Below, piece after piece: positions 16,381-25,397 of a DNA stretch of 64,000 bases. A program made the position numbers and the translations under genes. Source of the stretch: Actinomycetes bacterium (GTDB taxonomy: Bacteria; Actinomycetota; Acidimicrobiia; Acidimicrobiales; JAMCPL01); NCBI GenBank assembly GCA_021841005.1, contig JAKBVZ010000008.1, positions 1 through 64,000 of the forward strand. The letters are read 5' to 3'. Below the pieces are notes generated by a model. That model did not search any database, had not been told where the DNA came from, and was given only the letters and a program-made list of their open reading frames with translations. How positions within the stretch are numbered: the stretch's first letter is position 1; each line of letters starts with the position of its first letter.

Positions 16381-19300
16381 TGTACGGCGCTATGCCGAAT
16401 TGCACTGCCATTCGTATTTCAGCTTCCTAGATGGCGCATCCAGCCCAGAGGAGCTAGTGGAAGAGGCCGATCGGCTTGGACTCGCCGGGCTGGCTCTCAC
16501 TGACCATAATGGCCTTTATGGAGTAGTCAGTTTCAGCGAAGCAGCTCGATCTTATGGGTTGCCATCCATCTTCGGATCAGAGATTGAGGTTACGTGGACC
16601 GCACCGCACAGTATCCAGGAGAAGTACGAGAATAATAGGGGGTACTCTGCAAGCAGGCATCTGGTCGTACTGGCAAAAGATATGGAGGGTTACTCATTGC
16701 TGTCGAGAACGCTATCGCATGCCAATCTGGCAGGAGGTGCCAAAGGCAGCTTCCTACTGCATGACTATGATATCGCTGGTATGGACACCAGTCATTGGAT
16801 GGTTCTTACCGGTTGCAGTAAGGGACCCCTGTGCAGTGCGCTGTTGGATGAAGGGCCTTCAGCGGCAGCCCGGGAACTCGACAAGCTGATTGGTATGTGC
16901 GGGCGGGACAACGTTGCAGTCGAGATATGGAACCATGGCACCCCGCTGGACACTGCCCGCAATGATGCGCTTGCTGCAATTGCCATCAAGAAGAATGTAC
17001 AGCTGGTAGCTACAAACATCGTTCACTATGCCCGTGCTTACTCATACCGCTTGGCTTCGGTACTTGCGGCGGTCAGGGGAGGCCATACCATCGAAGAGGC
17101 TCAACGGTACATCAGCCCGAATGCCACTGCATCCTTGCGTAGTGCGGCGGAACAGTATAGGCGTTTCGCACGTTGGCCAGGATCAGTGGAACGGGCAGCT
17201 TGTATAGCAGGCGAGTGTACACTGGAGCTGCATCCGTCGGCACCGCAGATTCCAAGTTTCGCAGTACCTCGCGGACATTCCCAGCACTCATGGCTTGCGC
17301 ATCTGGTGGAAGCCGGGGCAGCCTACCGTTATGGAGCACGAAATGTACCATCCGCTGGAAGGGCCTGGAAACAGATAGACCATGAGATGGAAGTTATACT
17401 CAGCCTTGGGTATGCAGGTTACTTCCTGGTGGTATGGGATATTGTGAGGTTTTGCAGAGAAAATGGCATATATTGCCAGGGTCGCGGTTCTGCGGCCAAT
17501 TCCGCAGTGTGTTACTCGCTTGGTATCACTCAAGCCGATCCGGTTTCTCTGGGTCTCTTGTTCGAAAGGTTCCTTTCACCGGCTCGCGAAGAGCCACCCG
17601 ACATAGATGTGGACATAGAGCCCCAACGCCGTGACGAAGTGATCGAGTATGCCTACAATCGCTATGGCATCGAACACGTTGCTCAAGTTTCCAGTGTCAT
17701 CACCTACCGGTACAGATCTGCTTTACGGGATCTGGGCAAAGCGTTAGGTGGTTCCCTAGTGGCGAATAGTCGCACTTCATCCAGCCGCGGTATGCCTGTA
17801 TCGAGTGACGAATGCCGTCTGCCCGTATCCGGTCGCAACCTGCCCTCACTCGGCAATGTAGACTGCCATGCCGACCTCATATCTGAGATGATCGGCGTAC
17901 CCAGGCATCTTGGCCTTCATCCAGGAGGCATCGTGGTATGCAACAGGCCTATATCCGAGATATGCCCCGTAGAGCACGCCCGGCGACCGGGCAGGACCGT
18001 GCTGCAATGGGACAAAGACGGATGCGCAGCTATGGGACTTATCAAGATTGACCTGCTCGGACTAGGCATACTCCAAGCCATCCACATGGCAGTCGATCTC
18101 ATACACGATACATACGGCGTAGACCTGGATATAGGCGCACTCCCCCAAGATGAGAAAGTGTACGACATGCTCTGCAAAGCAGACACAGTCGGTGTATTCC
18201 AGGTGGAAAGCCGTGCTCAGATGGCCACGTTACCTCGTATGCAACCGCGATCCTTTTACGATCTTGTCGTAGAGATAGCCCTAATCAGACCCGGTCCCAT
18301 ACAAGGAGGTACCGTACATCCCTATCTCAGGCGTCGCCAGGGCAAGGAAAGCACGCAGGCGCCTCACCCGCTGGCTGAACGATCCCTTGCCAGAACTTTG
18401 GGTGTTCCCTTGTTCCAGGAACAGCTCATGACCATGGTGATGGATGTAGCCGGGTTCACCGCGACGGAGGCCGACGCACTCCGCCAGGCAATGAGTTCCA
18501 AGCGTTCTTCTGAAAGGATGGTGAAGCTACGTGAACGCATATTCGCCGGAATGGCTGCAAACGGTATTGACCGAGAACAGGCCGAGGAAATGTACGACAA
18601 ACTTGCCGCATTTGCCAACTTCGGCTTTCCGGAAAGCCATGCTGTTTCTTTTGCCTATATGGTGTACGTGAGTGCATGGATCAAGCTTCACTACCCGGCT
18701 GCTTTCTATGCAGCGTTGCTAGGAGCCCAGCCCATGGGGTTCTGGTCTCCACAAAGTATCGTGCTCGACGCGCAACGCCATGGTGTGGAGGTGCTTGGTC
18801 CACATGTGTGCCATTCGTCTGGATTGGCCTCTCTGGAGCTTTGCCGCAAAAGTAAAGAGAAGGACAGCTGGCAAGCAAGGCCAGACCTAGGAAGTAAACA
18901 GGCGGATGTCCAGTTAAGTATTCGGGCGGGTACCCAGCCTGGTGGCAGGCAGTCATGCTTGCAGGCAGGCAGCCGGGTAGATTGTCAGGTTGGCCCAGAA
19001 GCGGGCAAGAGGACATTGGACCTGGCGGTACGGCTGGGTCTTGCCAATATACGGCATCTCGGAGCGGAAACAGCCAGACGCATCGCGGCGATGAGACCCT
19101 ATAGGTCTATGGAAGACCTCGTAGAGAGGGCGGAACTGAGTGCAATGCAGATGGAGCTACTTGCCGGTGCCGGAGCTCTTGATGGCTTGGCGGTCAGCAA
19201 CCAGAGCTACAGGCAGGACGAGGACATGTTATGCATATCAGGCGAATCAGGTAGCTTTGATATGTCAGGTATGTCAGGTATGTCAGGTATGTCAGGTATG

Positions 19301-19903
19301 TCAGGTATGTCAGGTATGTCAGGTATGTCAGGTATGTCAGGTATGTCAGGTATGTCCGGCGTGCCAGAGAAGGCAACTAGGCGTAGGGCAACTGCGTGGT
19401 CTGCCGGCCTGGTTGCGCGCGCTAGCGCCAGGAACGCTGTTGCCAGTTCTCTGGGCAGGCAGGCACGTATTTCTAACGTGGAGATGGATTGCGACGCTCC
19501 CAACCTTCCTCCCATGACCCTTCTTGAAGTGACAAACGCGGAGGTGTATGCGTCCGGCCTTACTACAGGTCCTACGGCAATCAGCCTCGCAAGATCCACG
19601 CTCGATTCCGTAGGGATTGTACCGGCTTCAACTCTTGCCAAGGCCGGATACATGGGTGGCAGGATAAAAGTGGCTGGCACGGTGACCCACAGGCAGCGGC
19701 CACCAACCGCCGGAGGCACTGTATTCATGAACTTGGAGGACGAAACAGGAATGGTGAATGTCGTCTTTTCACCTGGAGCTTGGGTTCGATGGCAGCATGT
19801 GGCTCTATCCACAGACGCTCTTATAGTACAAGGCCACATCGAACATGCTGAAGGTGTTACAAGCCTCATAGCGGAAAAAGTAATGCCTCTTGACCCGCAA
19901 TAA
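16373..19903 (+). CDS. dnaE2: error-prone DNA polymerase DnaE2
   Basis: A 1176-residue C-family polymerase for SOS translesion synthesis. The N-terminal PHP domain starts with ELHCHSYFSFLDGASSPEELVEEA. The catalytic aspartates lie in PPDIDVDIE (about residues 410-418) and IKIDLLGLGIL (about 556). Helix-hairpin-helix motifs are at about 890-945 and the OB fold (IKVAGTVTHRQRP) near 1095. Two insertions distinguish it from relatives: a Gln/Gly-rich stretch near residue 850 and eleven Met-Ser-Gly triplets at about 963-995, between the HhH region and the OB fold. It is co-transcribed with imuB under LexA control. Confidence 0.96.
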   Translation: MTDVRRYAELHCHSYFSFLDGASSPEELVEEADRLGLAGLALTDHNGLYGVVSFSEAARSYGLPSIFGSEIEVTWTAPHSIQEKYENNRGYSASRHLVVLAKDMEGYSLLSRTLSHANLAGGAKGSFLLHDYDIAGMDTSHWMVLTGCSKGPLCSALLDEGPSAAARELDKLIGMCGRDNVAVEIWNHGTPLDTARNDALAAIAIKKNVQLVATNIVHYARAYSYRLASVLAAVRGGHTIEEAQRYISPNATASLRSAAEQYRRFARWPGSVERAACIAGECTLELHPSAPQIPSFAVPRGHSQHSWLAHLVEAGAAYRYGARNVPSAGRAWKQIDHEMEVILSLGYAGYFLVVWDIVRFCRENGIYCQGRGSAANSAVCYSLGITQADPVSLGLLFERFLSPAREEPPDIDVDIEPQRRDEVIEYAYNRYGIEHVAQVSSVITYRYRSALRDLGKALGGSLVANSRTSSSRGMPVSSDECRLPVSGRNLPSLGNVDCHADLISEMIGVPRHLGLHPGGIVVCNRPISEICPVEHARRPGRTVLQWDKDGCAAMGLIKIDLLGLGILQAIHMAVDLIHDTYGVDLDIGALPQDEKVYDMLCKADTVGVFQVESRAQMATLPRMQPRSFYDLVVEIALIRPGPIQGGTVHPYLRRRQGKESTQAPHPLAERSLARTLGVPLFQEQLMTMVMDVAGFTATEADALRQAMSSKRSSERMVKLRERIFAGMAANGIDREQAEEMYDKLAAFANFGFPESHAVSFAYMVYVSAWIKLHYPAAFYAALLGAQPMGFWSPQSIVLDAQRHGVEVLGPHVCHSSGLASLELCRKSKEKDSWQARPDLGSKQADVQLSIRAGTQPGGRQSCLQAGSRVDCQVGPEAGKRTLDLAVRLGLANIRHLGAETARRIAAMRPYRSMEDLVERAELSAMQMELLAGAGALDGLAVSNQSYRQDEDMLCISGESGSFDMSGMSGMSGMSGMSGMSGMSGMSGMSGMSGMSGVPEKATRRRATAWSAGLVARASARNAVASSLGRQARISNVEMDCDAPNLPPMTLLEVTNAEVYASGLTTGPTAISLARSTLDSVGIVPASTLAKAGYMGGRIKVAGTVTHRQRPPTAGGTVFMNLEDETGMVNVVFSPGAWVRWQHVALSTDALIVQGHIEHAEGVTSLIAEKVMPLDPQ
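19261..19359 (+). repeat. 9-bp tandem repeat (MSG x11) inside dnaE2
   Basis: Ten exact copies of TATGTCAGG followed by an eleventh with one change (TATGTCCGG). It encodes eleven Met-Ser-Gly triplets and always keeps the frame. Perfect identity, including synonymous positions, indicates recent slippage expansion. Confidence 0.97.
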
Positions 19904-19930
19904 GCAAGTAAACCTGCAAGACTGGAAAAC

Positions 19931-21637
19931 ATGCTTGCACGAAACCGAACCAGCAGAACCAGCAGCACACGCCCCAATGCAACAACAGGTACTGGTGCGA
20001 CGAGTACAGGCGCACCAGATACCGGATCGGGAACCGGCACTAGAACCGCAACGGACAGGAAAGCCGTGCCTTCCCGGGAGACTGCAACCATACAAGACGC
20101 AGCAGGGCCGATGGAGGACGAATACCTCATACCCATGTATGCAGCCCGGGGACTGAGTACTCCCGTACCCCGGTACCGTATCCCGGAAGATTCCATGCCC
20201 GCCGGGGTAGCGGCCAAAATAATCGCGGACGAGCTTAACCTGGACGGCAATCCCGCCCTCAATCTGGCATCCTTCGTGACCACCTGGATGGAACCGGAGG
20301 CTGACCAGCTCATAGTGTCCACCCTGGACAAGAACTTCGTCGATGCAGACGAATACCCACAGACTGTAGAGATTCACGATCGTTGCGTAAATATAATAGC
20401 CAGCCTATTCCATGCACCTGAAGAGGCGAACTACACTGGCTGCGCGACAGTTGGTTCGTCAGAAGCGATACACCTTGCAGGCCTGGCCATGAAGTGGCGC
20501 TGGAGAGCGAAACGGCGGGCTACCGGCTTACCGGACGACCGGCCCAATATCGTAATGGGTCATAATGTGCAGGTGTGCTGGGAGAAGTTCGCCAGGTACT
20601 TCGATGTGGAACCACGCTACGTTCCCCTGACGGAGAACAGGTATGTGATCGGCGTGGACGAAGCCATGTCAAGGGTGGACGAGCGAACGATCGGCGTGGT
20701 CGGTATTCTCGGATCGACTTATACCGGCGAGTACGAACCGGTGGCCGGACTGGCGGCGGCTCTTGACGACTTGCAGTCGAGAACGGGGTTGGATGTGCCG
20801 TTGCACGTGGACGCCGCCAGTGGAGGTTTCGTGGCACCATTCCTGCAGCCGGAACTTGAGTGGGACTTCCGGATCCCCCGGGTGTGCTCAATCAATACTT
20901 CAGGCCACAAGTACGGGCTCGTATACCCCGGAGTGGGCTGGGTCATCTGGCGTGATGAGTCCTACCTCTCAGAGGACCTGATATTTCACGTGAACTACCT
21001 GGGCGGAGACCATCCCACATTCCAGCTCAACTTCTCACGGGGAGCCAGCCAGATCATCGCACAATACTACAACTTGCTACGCTTGGGTCGCCAAGGATAT
21101 GCATCCATCATGCACGCGCTGCAGGCAAGTGCCAAGTGGCTTGCAGCACAGATAGGCTCACTGGGGATATTCGAGATAGTGAACGACGGCAACGACCTGC
21201 CCGTAGTCTGTTTCAAGCTCACCGGGCGACACCCGTACACGGAATTCGACATATCGGATATTCTGAGAGAACGAGGATGGATCGTTCCAGCATATACTAT
21301 GGCACCGGATGCCGAGCACATAGCCGTACTGAGGGTGGTGGTGCGCGAGGGGCTCAGCCGGGACCTGGCTGGTTCCTTGGTGGAGGACCTGTCCCATGCC
21401 ATTGCACATCTGGAAGCAGGCGGGAAACCCGGCCTTGTAGCAAAAAAGCGTGAAGCTCGTGCAGGTGGCGTGGACCACGCAGGTCACATAGGCCACACGG
21501 ACCACGCAGGTCGCGCAAACCATACAGCCCATACAGCCCATACTGGTAACCACGCGGCCGCCGCTGGCCAGGCAGATAGCAGCCAAACTACCGGAGATGG
21601 CATCCGGTCTCGCTCAAAGACTCATGGAGTGTGTTGA
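19931..21637 (+). CDS. gad: glutamate decarboxylase with Thr-rich head and His-rich tail
   Basis: A PLP enzyme that turns glutamate into GABA, consuming a proton; often an acid-tolerance function. The core begins near MYAARGLSTPVPRYRIPEDSM, with FVTTWMEPEA, GCATVGSSEAIHLAGLAMKWRW, and the PLP lysine in NTSGHKYGLVYPGVGW (Lys about 327). The first 60 or so residues are Thr/Gly/Ser-rich low complexity; ATG 20110 (MEDEYLIPM) could be the real start. The last 60 residues hold repeated His-containing motifs (GHIGHTDHAG, HTAHTAHTGNH) that look metal-binding. No GABA antiporter is adjacent. Confidence 0.92.
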   Translation: MLARNRTSRTSSTRPNATTGTGATSTGAPDTGSGTGTRTATDRKAVPSRETATIQDAAGPMEDEYLIPMYAARGLSTPVPRYRIPEDSMPAGVAAKIIADELNLDGNPALNLASFVTTWMEPEADQLIVSTLDKNFVDADEYPQTVEIHDRCVNIIASLFHAPEEANYTGCATVGSSEAIHLAGLAMKWRWRAKRRATGLPDDRPNIVMGHNVQVCWEKFARYFDVEPRYVPLTENRYVIGVDEAMSRVDERTIGVVGILGSTYTGEYEPVAGLAAALDDLQSRTGLDVPLHVDAASGGFVAPFLQPELEWDFRIPRVCSINTSGHKYGLVYPGVGWVIWRDESYLSEDLIFHVNYLGGDHPTFQLNFSRGASQIIAQYYNLLRLGRQGYASIMHALQASAKWLAAQIGSLGIFEIVNDGNDLPVVCFKLTGRHPYTEFDISDILRERGWIVPAYTMAPDAEHIAVLRVVVREGLSRDLAGSLVEDLSHAIAHLEAGGKPGLVAKKREARAGGVDHAGHIGHTDHAGRANHTAHTAHTGNHAAAAGQADSSQTTGDGIRSRSKTHGVC

Positions 21638-21743
21638 CTTTGGCACACGGCTGACCAATTCCAGTCCCGCTCAGGATCCTGAGTATGCAGCCCGATGCGC
21701 CTGCCCACGCTATGGCATCCGCATCCCATCCGTGAGGGAACCG

Positions 21744-21769
21744 GGCTGCCGGCAGCTACTCCGGCAGCC
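21744..21769. terminator. GC-rich hairpin between convergent gad and ctaG-like genes
   Basis: GGCTGCCGG (21744-21752) pairs with CCGGCAGCC (21761-21769) across an 8-base loop. It lies 5 bases beyond the ctaG-like stop and about 110 beyond the gad stop, so it probably ends transcription from both sides, although without a clear U-tract. Confidence 0.55.
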
Positions 21770-21773
21770 GCAC

Positions 21774-22748
21774 CTACTCCTCCGAAGGTTCCAGGTCCGC
21801 TACGATCCCGGCATCCGCCCACGGTACGACCATCGTGCCATCGGCATCCAACTTTACCTCGCCTGCCCACCCGGCAATAGGCGAACCACCAGTATAGATA
21901 CCCTTGTCACTCATGCGATCAGCCCGTGCATTGACGTGCCTCTCTTTTGTGGCCCACTGAGCAGCTATGGCTATGGTCATGAGCGAAGTGATCAGTCCAG
22001 TGACAATCCAGAATACGGAAGCACCGGCATGAGTGTTGGCAAGTGAGTACATCTGGGGATCGACGGAATTATGAGCGGCTCCCCCCAACAACGCTATAGC
22101 GAGAAACGAGTCAAACGGCATGGCAAGTGCGCTTAGGCCTAGGCGTGCCGGATAAGTGAAACGCCGCCGCCCTATCCAGTCGATGCTGAGGAGAGGCCAC
22201 CATACGAGACACCCGAAGAAAAGAAAAAGCGTGTTCACAAAGTCCATCAACGCTGGATGGTTCATTGCCGGAATAATCCCTCCTGCCAGAAAGAACCAGT
22301 ACATTATCCCGTAGTTGCCCAGGTTGGCCGGTAGTGGATGGGCAAGATACATCCATGGACGGCTGGCAAAGAAGCGCAGCATCCTAACTTTCGTGACCCG
22401 CCTCACGGTCTGCATTGCCAGAGTCACCGGGGCACCAAGGGAAAGTAGGATGGGCGCTGCTAGCATGAGCAGCACATGCTGCATGACATGATCTATGAAA
22501 GTCCTGGAAGCGTAAGGCGAGATGCTCGACTGCCACGCTGCTGCCACGGAAAGCACGCCACCGACAAAACATACAGTACGTACAACGGGCCATCGCTTCG
22601 ACTTGTGGGTGCGAAGCACCCTCACTGCCTGTAAATACCAGAGTACAGCGATAATTTCCACAGCCAAGGTCACTATCGCCCACGGCCCTGTTGCAAAGGT
22701 GATCAGTGCCCTCACCGGTGTCCACGGAGGAAGCTGCTGCATGGACAC
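21774..22748 (-). CDS. ctaG: CtaG-like (Caa3_CtaG) cytochrome oxidase assembly protein
   Basis: A 324-residue integral membrane protein with about seven helices. It matches the caa3-type CtaG family, involved in assembly of cytochrome c oxidase: WQSSISPYASRTFIDHVMQHVLLMLAAPILL is the hallmark His-containing helix, followed by WWPLLS and LLGGAAH. The start is GTG 22748, or ATG 22742. The C-terminal tail is hydrophilic. It stands apart from any oxidase genes in this window, and lies downstream of the Gfo/Idh/MocA gene with a 104-base gap that carries a 71-bp spaced repeat. Confidence 0.85.
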   Translation of the reverse strand: MSMQQLPPWTPVRALITFATGPWAIVTLAVEIIAVLWYLQAVRVLRTHKSKRWPVVRTVCFVGGVLSVAAAWQSSISPYASRTFIDHVMQHVLLMLAAPILLSLGAPVTLAMQTVRRVTKVRMLRFFASRPWMYLAHPLPANLGNYGIMYWFFLAGGIIPAMNHPALMDFVNTLFLFFGCLVWWPLLSIDWIGRRRFTYPARLGLSALAMPFDSFLAIALLGGAAHNSVDPQMYSLANTHAGASVFWIVTGLITSLMTIAIAAQWATKERHVNARADRMSDKGIYTGGSPIAGWAGEVKLDADGTMVVPWADAGIVADLEPSEE

Positions 22749-22757
22749 AGTCTACCG

Positions 22758-22865
22758 TGGACTGGGAGACCTGAGCAGTCTCCACGGGACTACTCAACGT
22801 GGTGGATGTACTATCCATACATCGGTCCTGGATAGGAAAACGTGAGCAGCCTCTACGGAATTACT
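22758..22865. repeat. 71-bp spaced direct repeat at the 3' end of the dehydrogenase gene
   Basis: Positions 22758-22794 align with 22829-22865 without gaps at 28 of 37 positions; seven of nine mismatches are transitions. The core TGAGCAG is exact. The right copy includes the stop codon of the Gfo/Idh/MocA gene; the left copy ends at the start of the ctaG-like gene's leader. The 34 bases between the copies are not repeated. Confidence 0.65.
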
Positions 22866-23995
22866 ACAACCCCTCCATTGCTGAACGAGCGGTACGCCGC
22901 TTCGACAATCTCCATGGCGTAGTATCCGTCCCAGGGGTCCACCGTGGCGGGCCGGCGGTCATGGACGGCATGCACGAAATCGGCCACTCCCGCTACAATT
23001 GATGCTCCTTTCCACCACGCTGGATCATGGATTACGCTCGTCTGATGGGTACCGAAAAAATCCAGCTCACCCTTGAATATGGTGAGGGGTGGGTTAGCCA
23101 GCTGATCTACTACAATGGTCCCATCTGTGCCATGGATCTCCAGTCTCTCGTTCCAGGGCATCTCCGACGTGAAGGTAAACTCAGACGTGAATAGCGCGCC
23201 GTTCGCCAAGGAACCAGACACTACTGCATGATCTTCCACCTCGCTCTCATCCACTAGCTTCGACCCGAATGCCCGGAGAGACGCCACTGGCCCGCACAGC
23301 CATTTCAATAAGTAGAAAGAATGAGGCCCGGCATCCATGATCGTGCCGCCAGCAGTGCCGTCTACACGACCTTTCCAGAGCGACCTATCACGAAGTCGCT
23401 CCACTTCCGTCCCGCATACCAACGTGCGTATCAATCTCGGCTGGCCTATCTTGCCGGCATCCAACAGCTTCTTTGCTTCCTGGTAAGCATGAACGAACCG
23501 CGTATTCTCGGCCACCGTGAATACAAGTCCCTCCTGCCGCGCCAGCTCTATGAGTTCCCTGCACTGTGCCGACGAGGGTGCCATGGGCTTTTCAACCAGT
23601 ACGTGCTTCCTGCTTTGCAACGCATCGCTAGCAACCTGGTAGTGAAGGGAATGTGGCAAGGTTATGTCTACCGCATCGACATCCGCATTGTTGAGCAGTG
23701 CACTGTAATCAGTGTACGCAGCGCATCCCAGGTCAGTGGAGACCTGGCGTGCCCTACCGGCATCCGTATCGCACACTGCCACGATCTCTCCGGGTAATCC
23801 TGTTCCGGGCATCCTCATTGCATCAGCATCTCCGTCGCCATGTACTCGGGTATTCGGCCCATGTCCGGCGGCAGTCCGTTTGAACGCCTCTGCATGCACC
23901 GCGTGGATCGTACCAAGCCCGATCATGCCGACCCTCACTGGCCGTGGGTCGGGCGCGCCAATCTGGTCTTGTGCTATTGGAAGGTCCAGTGTCAT
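22853..23995 (-). CDS. Gfo/Idh/MocA-family NAD(P)-dependent oxidoreductase
   Basis: A 380-residue sugar- or polyol-type dehydrogenase. The Rossmann motif VRVGMIGLGTIHAVHAEAF begins at about residue 20. The catalytic EKP motif is in VLVEKPMAPSSAQC (about 125), and the C-terminal half carries GGTIMDAGPHSFYLLKWL, typical of the GFO_IDH_MocA C domain. It lies 68 bases after the M24 peptidase on the same strand, opposite the BKACE-SDR operon, so it may belong to the same catabolic locus. The substrate is unknown. Confidence 0.9.
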   Translation of the reverse strand: MTLDLPIAQDQIGAPDPRPVRVGMIGLGTIHAVHAEAFKRTAAGHGPNTRVHGDGDADAMRMPGTGLPGEIVAVCDTDAGRARQVSTDLGCAAYTDYSALLNNADVDAVDITLPHSLHYQVASDALQSRKHVLVEKPMAPSSAQCRELIELARQEGLVFTVAENTRFVHAYQEAKKLLDAGKIGQPRLIRTLVCGTEVERLRDRSLWKGRVDGTAGGTIMDAGPHSFYLLKWLCGPVASLRAFGSKLVDESEVEDHAVVSGSLANGALFTSEFTFTSEMPWNERLEIHGTDGTIVVDQLANPPLTIFKGELDFFGTHQTSVIHDPAWWKGASIVAGVADFVHAVHDRRPATVDPWDGYYAMEIVEAAYRSFSNGGVVVIP

Positions 23996-24063
23996 CCCAG
24001 CTGCATAACCATCCTGTACACGCTATTTCCGGGCCCTGCATTGGGGCAGGCTCTATCATTCAT

Positions 24064-25344
24064 CTACCAGACCTCCGAGGACAGCGAGATGATCTCCCTA
24101 GAAAGCTGCGATATCCGCCGGGAACCGGAGACATCGATTACGAATGTCTCCTCGTTGCCCACAAAGTCGATGCCCTCGACGGGAGTGTACAGCTCAATGT
24201 TGATGACCATACCTGCTTGAAGCGGGCGCTTCGATGCGGAAGTGATCCAGCGCTCTTCTGTCTGGAGGCCGATATGATGGCCTGCATGGTCAAAGAAGGG
24301 ATCGAGGCCGTGTCGATTGAAGAGTTCCACGGCCAGCTGGAAAATATCGCCCTCTGGAGTTCCCGGACACAGAGCCGCACCCACTTGATCGACAATGTCC
24401 ACCATCATATCATGAGCCTTTACCAGCGCAGCAGGAGGCGTGCCCGTATAGACATAGCGGCGATTATCAGATGCATACCCCTGGTAGAAAGCACCGAGAT
24501 CCAGTGTCACCAGCCGATCACCGACGAGTGTCTCATCTATCGCCAGCTCAGGATTCTCCTTACCGAACGATACCGTGACATGGCTGACTCCCGAAGCCCC
24601 GTTGGCCGCCATGATCTCTTTTGCCTTACTGATCAGATCGAGGCGCGACATGCCTGGACGGAGAAGGTCGAACAGTTCAGAAACGGACCGCTCTACTATC
24701 CTTATGGATTTTTCCAGAAACGCTATTTCCGCAGCACTTTTTACCACTCTCATGTCCAGCATGAGTGCGTCCACCAGCACTACCCTACTATCCCCGCTTA
24801 CCCCGCCACCTTGATCTCCCCTACCACTGGCTGCACCAGCCATACCAGCATCACTTCCAGTGGTACCAGCAGCAACGGTACGAGCCCCTCCGGCACTGGC
24901 ATCGACGCGGGCGCTGTTCACGCCAGTAGCGCCCATACCACAGGATTCCTCCAGCATTTTCACTACATGATAAGGACAGGTCGACTCTATGCCTACCCGT
25001 CCTGGCTGCGTAGCTGCATGGTCCACAAGTTTACGAATTTCTCCAGTGGCACCCTCCCTGTCGAGATAGAGCAACAGTTCGTCAGCACCAAAGTCCGCTC
25101 CCAGGGTGGAAACCAGCCAGCAGGCCAACATGACCTTGCCCTCACAGTCAATGCATGCCACAACCGGAAACTGATTGGAAAGAGTATGCAGGATGGGGTT
25201 GCCTGCGCTTGCGAGTACCGGATAGCCGGTCGCATAGAACACGTTCTCCGGGGAGGTAAGGATCATGGCTCCTATCCCTACCTCTTGCATTGTGGAGAGC
25301 AGCTTGTGCTTGTCGAATGATAACGGAACAAATCTATTGCCCAC
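24064..25344 (-). CDS. M24-family metallopeptidase (Xaa-Pro aminopeptidase/creatinase type)
   Basis: A protein of about 426 residues with a creatinase-like N-terminal domain and an M24 pita-bread domain. The metal ligands are visible as LDLGAFYQGYASDNRR, FFDHAGHHIGLQ and INIELYTPVEGIDFVGNEETF. I choose GTG 25344 because AAGGAGG lies 7 bases before it; an upstream ATG at 25371 has no such site. Between the two domains a Gly/Ala/Ser/Thr-rich low-complexity linker of about 50 residues is inserted. Members act on Xaa-Pro peptides, creatine or dimethylsulfoniopropionate; the local catabolic genes suggest a small-molecule substrate. Confidence 0.88.
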   Translation of the reverse strand: MGNRFVPLSFDKHKLLSTMQEVGIGAMILTSPENVFYATGYPVLASAGNPILHTLSNQFPVVACIDCEGKVMLACWLVSTLGADFGADELLLYLDREGATGEIRKLVDHAATQPGRVGIESTCPYHVVKMLEESCGMGATGVNSARVDASAGGARTVAAGTTGSDAGMAGAASGRGDQGGGVSGDSRVVLVDALMLDMRVVKSAAEIAFLEKSIRIVERSVSELFDLLRPGMSRLDLISKAKEIMAANGASGVSHVTVSFGKENPELAIDETLVGDRLVTLDLGAFYQGYASDNRRYVYTGTPPAALVKAHDMMVDIVDQVGAALCPGTPEGDIFQLAVELFNRHGLDPFFDHAGHHIGLQTEERWITSASKRPLQAGMVINIELYTPVEGIDFVGNEETFVIDVSGSRRISQLSREIISLSSEVW

Positions 25345-25357
25345 GCGATAGCCTCCT

Positions 25358-25367
25358 TGTATGTACA
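25358..25367. promoter_or_regulatory. palindrome in the short divergent M24/BKACE promoter
   Basis: TGTA-TG-TACA lies in the 53 bases separating the two divergent genes. Such TGTA..TACA dyads are used by GntR-type regulators, and the position would allow control of both directions. No regulator gene lies nearby. Confidence 0.35.
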
Positions 25368-25397
25368 TCATTACATATTAACGGTAGAGTAGGCCAC

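Noticed and set aside
15839-16411. 190-codon minus-strand frame opposite imuB
   Set aside because: No recognisable motif; the ImuB C-terminus is well conserved in the plus frame.
19207-20331. 374-codon minus-strand frame opposite dnaE2 and gad
   Set aside because: It is the mirror of the dnaE2 repeat and OB-fold region, with a composition dictated by the plus-strand genes; both plus-strand genes are clear family members.
23944-25320. 458-codon plus-strand frame opposite the M24 peptidase
   Set aside because: It has no family motifs, while the minus-strand M24 protein has all its metal ligands and a strong ribosome site.
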